Shown here in pieces: positions 35,215 to 44,087 of a stretch of DNA of 64,000 nucleotides. The stretch spans positions 1 to 64,000 of the forward strand of contig DASP01000005.1 in NCBI GenBank assembly GCA_002503825.1, in the 5' to 3' direction. The notes under the pieces were generated by a model. That model had not been told where the DNA came from. It ran no database searches and saw only the letters and a list, made by a program, of their open reading frames with translations. Source of the DNA: Methanoregulaceae archaeon UBA467 (GTDB lineage Archaea > Halobacteriota > Methanomicrobia > Methanomicrobiales > Methanospirillaceae). Positions within the stretch are counted from its first letter, which is position 1, and every line of letters begins with the position of its first letter. A program made the translations under genes and the position numbers.

Positions 35215-36366
35215 ATGCCACCAAAGGATCTCACAATACTCACCCTCATAGCAACACTCATTATAATAGCCCTCCCCGCATCCGCAGTCGTCATCACCCA
35301 GCAGCCGGACACCATCGCAAACGGCCAGCTGATGACCATCACGATCCGCGACCTGCCCGACAACGCCACATTCTCGCTCCTCATCGAGGCCTCGTTTCCT
35401 GTCCAGCCCAACTCCGACTTCCAGTTCCAGATGAGCCAGTTCGTGATGCCCTTCACGCTCACGAAAAGCTCGGTGTCGGCAACCCTGACGGGAACGTCGC
35501 AGAACCGGCTCGAAGTGATGAAGGGTGACACGATCGTTGCCGTCTCGGGGAAATCCGTGGACGGACGGTTCACGACCACGAAGAGCTACGTCATCACGCC
35601 CGGGACCTATGACTACTTCCGCCTGAGCGGGACCTCCCTTCCGGACGGTAAAAGCATATCAGCACAACTCCAGGTGACCGGGGTAAAGACCGGTCCTGAT
35701 AACTCGGAACTGACCTTTATCGTGGAAGGGGTCCCGGACGGAGCGATTACAATCGCAGCACTGGTGGATAACCGGCAGGTCCTTGAAAAAACCGTCATCG
35801 TCGGGTCCGGCGGATCTGCTCCGCCATCGTCTCCCGCACCCGCAGGTACAACCGCAATCCAGCCAGCCGGACAACAGAAGACCTTCACCTCGGCAGACGG
35901 CCTGGTTTCAATTATTACGACCGGCACGGACTACGTGGGACTGCTGAAAACCTCGGCAGGAGATGCTCCAGCAGGCATGAAGATAGTAAGTGGCCCCTAT
36001 ACGATGGTCCCGCAGAATATCACGTTTACCAGGGAAGCAACGCTGATCTTTTCAGTTCCTGGCGGAGTGCCTGTGCAGGAACTCGTCCTCATGGAATTCC
36101 TGGACGGGGCCTGGAGTGATACCACGTTCTCAATAATCAACAACACCATCACCACCTCGATCAACAGGCCCGGTATTTTCGCTCTCTTTGCACCGGTGCA
36201 TCCTGTAATAACATCGACGGAAGCCATTCCCGAAAGCACGTACATCTCTACAACTCCGGCGACAACAACTCAGCCGACCCCGACAAAGGCCGGGCTGGAA
36301 CTCTCAATAATAGGCAGTGGATTGCTTGTGCTGTGTATTATTGGACAGAAAAGAAAACAGCTCTGA
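35215..36366 (+). CDS. Surface protein G: the only intact copy of the array (secreted, C-terminal membrane anchor)
   Basis: ATG 35215 opens a signal peptide (PPKDLTILTLIATLIIIALPASA) with cleavage expected after ASA. Two beta-rich domains follow: residues 24-200 (VVITQQPDTIANGQ, IRDLPDNATFSLLIEASF, MKGDTIVAVSG, TPGTYDYFRLSG) and 220-345 (FTSADGLVSIITTGTDYVG, VPQNITF, VPVQELVLME). A Thr/Pro-rich linker (TTTQPTPTKAG), one hydrophobic helix and a basic RKRKQ tail close the protein, the layout of an archaeal cell-surface protein held by a C-terminal membrane helix, possibly sortase-processed. It is the reference for all other copies. Function unknown; no enzyme motif seen. A TTTTTTATAAGA terminator follows. 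Confidence 0.85.
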   Translation: MPPKDLTILTLIATLIIIALPASAVVITQQPDTIANGQLMTITIRDLPDNATFSLLIEASFPVQPNSDFQFQMSQFVMPFTLTKSSVSATLTGTSQNRLEVMKGDTIVAVSGKSVDGRFTTTKSYVITPGTYDYFRLSGTSLPDGKSISAQLQVTGVKTGPDNSELTFIVEGVPDGAITIAALVDNRQVLEKTVIVGSGGSAPPSSPAPAGTTAIQPAGQQKTFTSADGLVSIITTGTDYVGLLKTSAGDAPAGMKIVSGPYTMVPQNITFTREATLIFSVPGGVPVQELVLMEFLDGAWSDTTFSIINNTITTSINRPGIFALFAPVHPVITSTEAIPESTYISTTPATTTQPTPTKAGLELSIIGSGLLVLCIIGQKRKQL

Positions 36367-36384
36367 ACAGCCTTCACCCCGCCC

Positions 36385-36390
36385 TTTTTT
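36385..36390 (+). terminator. T-tract downstream of surface gene G
   Basis: CCCTTTTTTATAAGA follows the stop and matches the tract after copy A, which supports a shared terminator within the repeated unit. The 284 bases to the HepT gene contain no convincing gene. Confidence 0.4.
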
Positions 36391-36650
36391 ATAAGAACCG
36401 GCCTCATGCGATTATCCCCCTCATTCCGGAGATAACGGCAGACAGGGTGTCGTTCACCCTGGAAAAGAGGTATGTATCCCGATGACCCGGCCGGAATAAA
36501 AGCTCCAGGTACTCCTTCCTGATCCCCTGGGCAGATACCGATACATAATCACTATCAGACGAATCTCCATTACCGGAGAATTTTTTTTTCTCAATTGCCG
36601 GACAGGGTTGATAAAATGTGTAGAAAAGTGAGGATTATTCACCAGATGTA

Positions 36651-36995
36651 TCACTTATCCCTGAAAAGTTTCAGGAGCTGAACTTTAAGGACAGGTAGTT
36701 CTTCATGAATGCTTATCCATACCAGGTTCCAGTCAACATGAAAATATCGATGAGTGATGATATTTCTCATACCGGCAATCCCGCTCCAGTCGATATCCTG
36801 ATGCCTATCGATGAATTCAGGTGGGAGATTTTTCGAGGCGTCTCCTATCACCTGGATATTTCGAAGTATTGCATCCTTTGTCCTCTCATCGTGTAACAGC
36901 TGTTCAAGGGAGAGAGAATGTGTATATTCCTCAATTTTTTCAATTGACTGTAGTATGTCATACAGAAGCAGACTTTCAGAGCGTCGTTCAGACAT
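36651..36995 (-). CDS. HepT-type HEPN toxin (DUF86)
   Basis: I start at 36995 (MSERRSESLLLYDIL), overlapping the end of mntA by 8 bases; 24 upstream codons belong to mntA. The 114-residue protein carries the catalytic RX4HXY motif intact: R77, H82 and Y84 in RNIITHRYF. In characterised HepT/MntA pairs this motif is the RNase active site and the Tyr is the residue AMPylated by MntA. It lies downstream of mntA on the minus strand, behind surface gene G. It looks functional. Confidence 0.88.
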   Translation of the reverse strand: MSERRSESLLLYDILQSIEKIEEYTHSLSLEQLLHDERTKDAILRNIQVIGDASKNLPPEFIDRHQDIDWSGIAGMRNIITHRYFHVDWNLVWISIHEELPVLKVQLLKLFRDK

Positions 36996-37281
36996 ATACG
37001 ACCTCTTTGAGGACCTGTTCACGGATGAGAGGATGGAGACCCTCCGGGGTAACAAGATCCACCTCAAGCCCGAGACGATCCGAAATAAGGTTCCCTAAGT
37101 GCACAAACGCCATCATACCTATTGGCTGATCGAATTCCACCACGATATCGATATCACTCATATCAGTCTGTTTTTCTTTGGAATAAGAGCCAAAGATACC
37201 GATTTTCCGGACATGGTACTGTGTATGAAGATCATCCATCATACTCTGCAACAGAGCCACGATCTCGGCTTTTTTCTTCAT
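36988..37281 (-). CDS. MntA-type nucleotidyltransferase antitoxin
   Basis: A 97-residue minimal nucleotidyltransferase with GSX10DXD at residues 31-45 (GSYSKEKQTD...SDIDIVVEF) and a third acidic strand LEVDLVTPEG. It should AMPylate HepT encoded immediately downstream with an 8-base overlap. This antitoxin-first order is standard. A surface-protein 3' fragment (H) begins on the other strand only about 80 bases upstream of its start. Confidence 0.88.
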   Translation of the reverse strand: MKKKAEIVALLQSMMDDLHTQYHVRKIGIFGSYSKEKQTDMSDIDIVVEFDQPIGMMAFVHLGNLISDRLGLEVDLVTPEGLHPLIREQVLKEVVYV

Positions 37282-37379
37282 TTCCCTATCGGTATATAGG
37301 GGGTACTGTTATATTATGAATTCTATACTTTTCACTGTTCCCGGAAATGGATATTCCTGACGTATCTTCTTCTTCTTCT

Positions 37380-37775
37380 CCCGGCATAGAAATCGTGAGC
37401 GGCCCGTACACGATGGTCCCGCAGAACATCACGTTTATTCGGCCGGCAACGCTGGCCTTCTCCATTCCGGCCGGAGTCCCTGTTCAGGAACTCGTCCTCA
37501 TGGAAGAGCGGGACGGGGCCTGGAGTGATACCACATTCTCAATAATCAACAACACCATCACCACGTCGATCAACAGGCCCGGAATTTTCGCACTCTTTGC
37601 ACCGGTGCATCCTGTAATAACATCGACGGCGGCCATTCCCGAAAGTACCTACATCTCTCCAACTCCGGCGACAACAACTCAGCCGACCCCGACAAAGGCC
37701 GGGCTGGAACTCTCATTACTAGCCGGGGGATTGCTCGTGCTGGGTATGACTGGATGGAAAAGAAAACAGCGATGA
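37380..37775 (+). pseudogene. Surface-protein 3' fragment H
   Basis: From GIEIVSGPYTMVPQNITF to the C-terminal RKRKQR this is the second domain and anchor of the surface protein. The ATG at 37,347 (MDIPDVSSSS) is non-homologous and gives no signal peptide. Blocks differ in kinship: SIPAGVPVQELVLMEERDGAW resembles copy A, TITTSINRPGIFALFAPVHPVITST is that of gene G, and LAGGLLVL resembles A again. It lies between two MntA/HepT modules. Confidence 0.75.
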
Positions 37776-37992
37776 ATAGAAAAATACACTTTTTCCTTTC
37801 TTTTATCAGAAAAAGAGATCCATCTTCGCTGCCATTTCAGACAGAAAATGGCCACCATATTTACCAGCAGATTACCAGGATCCATATGCACTCCTATAGT
37901 CACACTATTAATATAACCCAAAATACCAGTTCCACGGGTTATCTGCAGCACCTCCGGAGAACTAAAAGCATATAAGAACCCTTAACCATGGT

Positions 37993-38418
37993 ATGTACAG
38001 GAAGGCGGTTCTGATTCAGGGTATATCAGACGAACTCATGACTGCGACAGGAATCGGTCCTGTTATCGGAGAACTTCGCAACCAGGAAAATATCATTGCA
38101 GTTATCCTGTTCGGCTCAGTTGCACGTGGAAACGCAGGAACGCTCTCAGATATCGACCTCTGTATTGTCACCTCGCGGGAAATTTCCGAATCAGAAAAAC
38201 ATGACCTCCTAAGTTATGGTTCCCGGAAGATCGACGTAAGTCTGTTTTATGATCTGCCGTTAACCATCCGGTTCAGGGTACTACGTGAGGGAAAGTTACT
38301 CTTCTGCAGGGATTCGCTCACTTTTCATCGTATCGTCACAAAAACAGTCAGGCAATATCTCGACAGTGCATCGCTTATTCGTAAACACAGTCTGCATGCC
38401 ATAAGAGTCCCCCTGTGA
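37993..38418 (+). CDS. MNT-type nucleotidyltransferase (antitoxin of the third HEPN pair)
   Basis: The 141-residue protein has LFGSVARGNAG and LSDIDLCIVT, with G41-S42 and D53/D55 forming GSX10DXD, and a later KIDVSLFYDLP acidic strand. Its last residues are basic. A DUF86 gene follows four bases after the stop, so the two are a module. It is longer than the minimal MntA at 36,988-37,281 and belongs to a different subfamily. Confidence 0.85.
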   Translation: MYRKAVLIQGISDELMTATGIGPVIGELRNQENIIAVILFGSVARGNAGTLSDIDLCIVTSREISESEKHDLLSYGSRKIDVSLFYDLPLTIRFRVLREGKLLFCRDSLTFHRIVTKTVRQYLDSASLIRKHSLHAIRVPL

Positions 38419-38422
38419 TACC

Positions 38423-38857
38423 ATGAGAGAGAACGACACCTATGATATCGAACGGGTGGGACAGATCTGTTCTGATATCCGGAGGTACCTGAAGGACTTA
38501 CAAGAACTCAAAATTGTACAGGTGAGCGATCTTGAAGATAAACGCAATTTTTATGCAGTTTCCATGGTCCTCTTTTCATTACTGAACCGCATCATCGATC
38601 TTGGCAGCGAAATGGCAATTGCCCTTGACCTGGGAATACCTGCAACATACCGTGAAATCTTTGTCCTTCTCCAGAAAAACGGGATAATCGATGAAAATTG
38701 TGCAAAATAGATGAGCCGGCTGGTTACCTACCGGAACCTCCTGTCACATGAGTACCAGCAAATTACGAGGGAACAGGTCTTTGAACTAACACGGAAAGCC
38801 GGAACGATAAAAAAATTCGCAGTTCTGGTCCAGGAGAAAACCGGGGAAAGATCCTGA
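38423..38857 (+). pseudogene. HepT-type HEPN toxin interrupted by an in-frame amber codon
   Basis: The frame opens at 38423 (MRENDTYDIERVGQI) and reaches TAG at 38,708-38,710. The same frame then continues for 48 codons with MSRLVTYRNLLSHEYQQ to TGA at 38,857, and together these give a normal 144-residue DUF86 protein. The catalytic RX4HXY motif (R104, H109, Y111) lies just after the TAG, so a protein ending there has no active site. Either the toxin has been inactivated by one point mutation, or the amber codon is read through. The upstream MNT gene is intact. Confidence 0.8.
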
Positions 38858-38940
38858 CTTCCCCGCACTCACCTCCTACCCTTATCCCTCCCTCAGAACC
38901 GGTACATTCAATTGTTGCCACAGGAAATACCACATCACGT

Positions 38941-40023
38941 ATGTTTGCCATCATCCTCGGTACCCGTCCCGAGATCATCAAGATGTCCCCGATTATCAGG
39001 GAGTGCGAATCCCGGTCAATACCATACTTCACCATCCATACCGGCCAGCACTACTCGTACGAAATGGACCGGATCTTCTTTTCCGACCTTGAACTTCCAG
39101 AGCCCGGATACAACCTCGATGCCGGTTCCGGGCTGCACGGTGAACAGACGGCAAAGATTCTTTCCGGTGTGGAAAAAATCCTGCTCGATAAAAAGCCCGA
39201 CGTCGTGCTGGTCCAGGGTGATACCAATACCGTCATGGCCGGGGCACTCGCCGCTGCAAAGCTGCACATCCCGGTTGCCCACGTCGAGGCCGGGCTGCGT
39301 TCCTTTGACCGACGGATGCCCGAGGAGATAAACCGCATCATCGCAGACCACATCTCAGAGTTCCTCTTTGCCCCGACAGAGACCGCCCGGAAGTACCTGA
39401 AACGTGAAGGCATCCCTGACGAAAAGATCCATGTCACCGGAAATACCGTCGTGGATGCCGTCTTCCAGGACCTGGAGATCGCACAGAAAAAGAGGGAAAT
39501 ATCCCCCGGCCTGGAAGGGCTGGAGAAGGGGAACTATATCGTCGTCACCGCCCACCGGGCCGAGAACGTGGACGTAAAAGAGCACCTGCAGGGCATCCTG
39601 GAAGGGTTGGAAGGAGTACACAACGAAACAGGGATGCAGGTGGTATTCCCGGTCCATCCCCGAACAGAGAAGATGATGAGAGAGTTCGGGCTCACCGCAG
39701 AAGGAGTCAGGTTCGTAAAACCTGTCGGGTACCTCGAATTCCTCAGGCTCGAGGCCGGTGCACGTCTGGTCCTGACCGATTCGGGCGGCCTGCAGGAAGA
39801 GGCCTGCATCCTCGGCGTCCCCTGCGTCACCCTCCGTGAAAATACCGAACGGCCCGAGACCATCGACGCCGGGTCAAACGTCCTTGCAGGGACCAGTACA
39901 ACAACCATCATTGAGAAGAGCAGGATGATGCTTACAAAAAAGCCGGACTGGAAAAACCCCTTCGGCGACGGCCATGCAGGAAAATACATGGTCGATATCC
40001 TTGTAGAGAACGGCCTCTCATGA
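38941..40023 (+). CDS. wecB: UDP-N-acetylglucosamine 2-epimerase (non-hydrolysing)
   Basis: The 360-residue GT-B-fold enzyme has ILGTRPEIIKMSPII at residue 4, HTGQHYSYEMD, VQGDTNTVMAGALAA, HVEAGLRSFDRRMPEEINR, VTAHRAENV and LTDSGGLQEEACILGVP, the complete WecB signature. It interconverts UDP-GlcNAc and UDP-ManNAc in the cytoplasm and thereby feeds surface glycans. It marks the return to stable chromosomal genes after the TA array. Its stop nearly touches the convergent beta-propeller gene. Confidence 0.93.
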   Translation: MFAIILGTRPEIIKMSPIIRECESRSIPYFTIHTGQHYSYEMDRIFFSDLELPEPGYNLDAGSGLHGEQTAKILSGVEKILLDKKPDVVLVQGDTNTVMAGALAAAKLHIPVAHVEAGLRSFDRRMPEEINRIIADHISEFLFAPTETARKYLKREGIPDEKIHVTGNTVVDAVFQDLEIAQKKREISPGLEGLEKGNYIVVTAHRAENVDVKEHLQGILEGLEGVHNETGMQVVFPVHPRTEKMMREFGLTAEGVRFVKPVGYLEFLRLEAGARLVLTDSGGLQEEACILGVPCVTLRENTERPETIDAGSNVLAGTSTTTIIEKSRMMLTKKPDWKNPFGDGHAGKYMVDILVENGLS

Positions 40024-40045
40024 AGAGATCATCCCGCACCCTTTT

Positions 40046-41428
40046 TTACCAGAACTTCCCGAAGAGTCCTTTTACATTCCATATACCGGGAAACGACAGG
40101 TTGCTTCCCGTCATCCCCGGAGACGCCAGGTTTTTGCGGGGAAAGAGTGAGCCGGAACCCGGCACCTGTGAACCGGCCGGGTTCTCCCCGGTGAAGAGCG
40201 GGGTTGCATGCTGCTCCTCCGGAACGGTTTCATTCTCCTTATTAACCGGCAGAGCTGGCACCGGAGTCAGATTTGGAATAGTGGCATTTTCCCGGGTACC
40301 GGGAAGAACAATTCCGGGCTCCATCACGACCGGGTAATACCACAGGTACCGCCCGTTTGATACGGCTGCAAGGGCGGACCCGTCACCTGATAACTTCACC
40401 CGCGAGATGTCCCCGTTCGGGAAGCAGCTGACGTGGGTATTCCAGAGGAGAGATCCACTTTTATTAAAGATATTGAGGTCCCCGTTGCTGGTGCCGGCTG
40501 CAAGGAGCCCGTCTCCTGATAACGAGAGGCTTCCCACCCCTCCACCGGTCGAGAAAAACCATTCGAGGTCGCCTGAACGGGAATATCCCCTGATATCCCC
40601 GTCCACGGTCCCTGCATACACGGAGGACCCATCCCCTGCAATTTCGAGATCCCCGATCCGGGAGATGTCCTTTGACCACATCCGTGTCCCGTTCTTTGCA
40701 TAGAATGCGAGCAGCCCGTGGTTGCCTTCGCCGCCGGCGGTTGCGATACAGGTCCCGTCCCCTGACAGCCTGACCTGCCGGACGGGTTCATTATCGGCGT
40801 ACGTGGTGGTATACGTATACGAGCGTGAAAACGCCTTCTTCGCACGGTTGCTGACGGTTACATATTTTACCTGCGGGTTCCGTTCATCGTTTGCGTACGC
40901 AACATATCCTCCGTCGGACGAGAGGGACAGGTCGGAGATGACGTTCATCTTCGGATAATCATTGAACCGGGCGACTTCACCGCCGTTTTTGTCAAGCACG
41001 ATGACGTTTCCCTGCCGGTCGCCGATAGCAATCCTGTTTCCGGACAAGCCCATGGCGCTGACCCAGCCTGAATTGAAGAACCATTCCTGGGATCCGTTCC
41101 CGGAAAAAAGCCGCAATTCTCCCTTGTTCTGTTCAAGCCCCTCCCTTGAGACCACAAGGAATGCACTTCCGTTCCCGATACATCCTGTCAACACCGAACC
41201 CCGGTTCGTTGTCTCCCAGAGCAGCGTTCCGTTCCGGTCATAGACGAGTGCCCGGCCCGTGTTGGTGCCCACGATGACCCGCGAGCCGTCATCAGAAATG
41301 GAAAGGTCGGAAATCCCGGGAATCGTGGCGTTCCAGCCCGGCATTACCGCCCCCGTACAAGGTACGGCGATACATGCGATAATTACCAGTATGCCAAAAA
41401 GAAGCCTTTTCCCCCGGATTTTCATCAA
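40046..41428 (-). CDS. Secreted WD40/PQQ-like beta-propeller protein
   Basis: The 460-residue protein has a signal peptide (residues 1-27, KRLLFGILVIIACIAVPCTGA) and then about seven repeats of the form ISDDGSRVIVGTNTGRALVYDRNGTLLWE, LSGDGLLAAGTSNGDLNIFNKSG and similar, each with a G-x-x-x-G-x-[LIV]-x-x-[FY]-[DN] blade pattern. A Pro/Thr-rich C-terminal region follows. It is a beta-propeller on the outside of the cell, probably a binding or structural protein; no catalytic residues are identifiable. It converges on wecB. Confidence 0.8.
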   Translation of the reverse strand: MMKIRGKRLLFGILVIIACIAVPCTGAVMPGWNATIPGISDLSISDDGSRVIVGTNTGRALVYDRNGTLLWETTNRGSVLTGCIGNGSAFLVVSREGLEQNKGELRLFSGNGSQEWFFNSGWVSAMGLSGNRIAIGDRQGNVIVLDKNGGEVARFNDYPKMNVISDLSLSSDGGYVAYANDERNPQVKYVTVSNRAKKAFSRSYTYTTTYADNEPVRQVRLSGDGTCIATAGGEGNHGLLAFYAKNGTRMWSKDISRIGDLEIAGDGSSVYAGTVDGDIRGYSRSGDLEWFFSTGGGVGSLSLSGDGLLAAGTSNGDLNIFNKSGSLLWNTHVSCFPNGDISRVKLSGDGSALAAVSNGRYLWYYPVVMEPGIVLPGTRENATIPNLTPVPALPVNKENETVPEEQHATPLFTGENPAGSQVPGSGSLFPRKNLASPGMTGSNLSFPGIWNVKGLFGKFW

Positions 41429-41644
41429 GGATTATTATTGCACGACCCATAAAAAATTACCGGGTCTGATCAGGAATGACGACCGGAACGTTGAGCTGAC
41501 TGGTTTTCTTATGGAACAACACCGGTTTCAGTTTCAGACCGCGAAAATTTGGAAATAAAGGTTTGTTCCCTGATTCAGAACAGAATAAAAGAGAACAGGG
41601 ATAAGGTTTTCTTCCATCCCTGCGAGCCGTATAATTTTACCACC

Positions 41645-42571
41645 TCATCCCCGAAACTCCCCCGTCTCTTTTAGTCCCTGCTCCAGCCCGTAGACCGGTT
41701 CATACCCGAATGCCTTTCCCGCTTTTGTTATATCTGCCGCCGAGTACTTCACCTCTCCCGGCCGTCCGGGTGCATATTCCGGAGCTCCTGAAAACCCGGA
41801 CAAGCCATTCATGGTCTTTGCAAGGGTATTGACACTTGTCTCCTTTCCGCTGCCTATATTAAAAATACCTGTGGCCGTGCTCTCCATTGCCTTTATATTC
41901 GCCTGCACAACGTCTTTTACATAGACAAAGTCCCGCGTCTGTTCGCCGTCGCCAAATATCAGCGGGGGTTCCCCGAGAGAAAGCCTGAGGAAGAACTTCG
42001 GGATAACCGCAGCATAGTCCGAGTGCGGGTCCTGCCTGGGACCATATACATTGAAGTACCGGAGTGCCACCGTGTCCATACCATACAGCCGGGTAAAAAG
42101 ATTACAATAATATTCACCGGTAAGCTTGGCGACGGCATACGGCGAGAGCGGGTCGACGGCCGAGTCCTCGCGCCTGGGCGTCCCGGGGATATTCCCGAAT
42201 ACGGCGGCAGATGATGCAAAGACCACTTTTTTCACCCCGGCATCCCGTGCCGCCAGCAGGACGTTCAGTGTTCCGGTGCTGTTTATATCGTGGTTTGCGA
42301 TCGGGTGCATGATTGATTTTGGTACTGATACGAATGCAGCCTCATGAAAGACCCCGTCAGCTCCCATGAACGTCTCCATGAGAAAGGCAAAATCCGTGAT
42401 GGTCTCCTGTATAAACTTCACATTTTTCTTTGTATCCAGCAATGCCCCGATATGCTCTTTCTTTCCCGACGAGAGGTTATCGATGATGACTACCTCGTGT
42501 CCCTTTCCGGCAAGCGCCTCGCAGAGATGCGATCCGATAAAACCTGCCCCGCCGGTGACGATATACTTCAT
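41645..42571 (-). CDS. NAD-dependent nucleotide-sugar epimerase (extended SDR)
   Basis: The 308-residue SDR has the NAD loop GGAGFIGSHLCEAL at residues 7-20, IDNLSSGKKEHI, and the YAVAKLTGEYY catalytic Y-x3-K, and then RYFNVYGPRQDPHSDYAAV and FGDGEQTRDFVYV. These are typical of UDP-glucose/GlcNAc 4-epimerases (GalE/Gne/WbpP). The exact sugar cannot be fixed from sequence alone. It probably works with WecB in supplying sugar nucleotides, though they are not in one operon. Confidence 0.88.
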   Translation of the reverse strand: MKYIVTGGAGFIGSHLCEALAGKGHEVVIIDNLSSGKKEHIGALLDTKKNVKFIQETITDFAFLMETFMGADGVFHEAAFVSVPKSIMHPIANHDINSTGTLNVLLAARDAGVKKVVFASSAAVFGNIPGTPRREDSAVDPLSPYAVAKLTGEYYCNLFTRLYGMDTVALRYFNVYGPRQDPHSDYAAVIPKFFLRLSLGEPPLIFGDGEQTRDFVYVKDVVQANIKAMESTATGIFNIGSGKETSVNTLAKTMNGLSGFSGAPEYAPGRPGEVKYSAADITKAGKAFGYEPVYGLEQGLKETGEFRG

Positions 42572-43371
42572 ATAGACGACTCCTTTACAGTAAGACTCCT
42601 GCTGTGTAAAAGAATATTTCTCCTGATCATTGTGTCAGGTTGCGTCATAGGGATCACACACTGTCCGTAAATGCGGATTTTCATTTGATGATTCTTCTAC
42701 GAAACCACACTTTATTTTAATATTCATGAGACTGTTGAACCTCTTTAACCGCACTCCTTGTTCTGACACTCCCGGGGCTGATGCCTTGGCCGTTGAGGCG
42801 TCCTCATCCTGCATTTAGGCCACTATTCTTTTTCAGGATAATTTCTGGAGAATCAAAATGAACCCTGCCCAGAGGATATCGTATGGGGGAGGGCCAGTGA
42901 GGGGGTTTACCCCCTCCTGTCTTTACCAGTATTATGGGTTGAACCAGACATCACTCCTCATTACCCTGTTCCGCCGTATATGTGCGTCCCCATAGTGCGA
43001 TAGGAACCGTACTCCTTTCCGGGAGAGATCCTGTAAAATCCCGATAGCCCTGCCCACCGACTATCCTGCCGCAGGGAGGGGTGAGAAAACCCCCTGTCAA
43101 AGAAACGCAGTTGACCATTTTTTTTTATCGCACACAGCTGTCCCGCCCATTCTCATATTACCTGGTTTTCGCATGATCGGACGATTACTCGCCCACACCT
43201 TCCAATTCCAAAAAAACATCCGCAATAATCAGCATCTCCATCAAAATTCGCCATCCGTGCAAGACTGCCACGTACAGATCAATACCGGTCCGCCCTGAAA
43301 AATGAAACAAAAGATAGGTTAAATACTCCCGGACACCCAGTCTCACTCGTTTAAAGGAGGAATCATAGCGA
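42572..43371. other. 800-base intergenic region with repeat R1 and strong stem-loops
   Basis: No gene is seen. GAGGGGGTTTACCCCCTC (42,899-42,916) is a perfect stem with a short loop. Repeat R1 lies at 42,968-43,110. The CBS gene promoter and its AAAGGAGG ribosome binding site (near 43,350) are at the right end. Confidence 0.5.
42968..43110 (+). repeat. Dispersed intergenic repeat, copy R1
   Basis: CCGCCGTATATGTGCGTCCCC, then TGCGATAGGAACCGT, CCGACTATCCTGCCGCAGGG, GGGGTGAGAAAACCCC and CAAAGAAACG occur in the same order in the reverse complement of 55,025-55,190. The two share long blocks over about 150 bases. A weaker copy is at 50,345-50,400. Confidence 0.65.
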
Positions 43372-43797
43372 ATGGCAGTGGGAGAATTATGCAGGACTGA
43401 GGTAATAACGGCGGCCCCCGGGGTCAGTGCTGCAGAACTGGCACGCCTGATGACAGATGCAAATGTCGGCAGTGTCATCATCACCACCGATGATGACCGG
43501 CCGGTCGGTATCGTCACTGACCGCGACCTTGTCGTGCGGGTGCTTGCAGAACACCGTGACCCGAAGTCCACCATCGTAGAGGATATCATGACCACCGAAC
43601 TCGTGCTTCTCGAAGAGGGCACCGGCCTCTACGATGCGGTCCGTTGTGCCCGTGACGAAGGAGTCAGGAGACTCCCGGTCGTCGACTCCGACGGCAGACT
43701 GACCGGGATCATCACCGTCGACGACATTGTACGCCTGCTCGTCAGGGAGATGAGTTGTGTGACCGATATCATGCTGGAATCGTCACCCGAACTCTGA
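43372..43797 (+). CDS. Tandem CBS-domain protein
   Basis: The 141-residue protein is two CBS domains: EVITAAPGVSAAELARLMTDANV, IVTDRDLVVRV and IVEDIMTTELVLLEEGTGLYDAV, LPVVDSDGRLTGIITVDD. CBS pairs bind adenosyl ligands and regulate partner enzymes or act as stand-alone sensors; no other domain is attached. The ATG lies 16 bases after the AAAGGAGG ribosome binding site. Its partner is not evident from the neighbours. Confidence 0.9.
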   Translation: MAVGELCRTEVITAAPGVSAAELARLMTDANVGSVIITTDDDRPVGIVTDRDLVVRVLAEHRDPKSTIVEDIMTTELVLLEEGTGLYDAVRCARDEGVRRLPVVDSDGRLTGIITVDDIVRLLVREMSCVTDIMLESSPEL

Positions 43798-44087
43798 ATA
43801 ATCATAACCCCTCCCCTATTTTCAATGCGCAATCGTTCCTCTGCCTGTGATATGATAGTGTTCAGGAGGTATCTCCCGTTCAGTGTCATGACACACCCCT
43901 GAACATATGCTGGTCTTATACGTTTCCTCCCGGACGATCAAAGCCTTTTCCTGCCAGCGAAGGAAGCCGCGACCGGTACTTCCGGTACCCGGATGTGTCA
44001 ACGGTTTACAGCCGGGCCCGTTTCGCTTCCATTCACGGGCACCACCCCTTCCGAAGATTGATCAGGGTTGAACGACATTCTCTTTCA

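Noticed and set aside
42899..42916. GAGGGGGTTTACCCCCTC as a terminator
   Set aside because: A good stem but no T-run follows and archaeal termination does not need stems; left as part of the repeat-rich gap.
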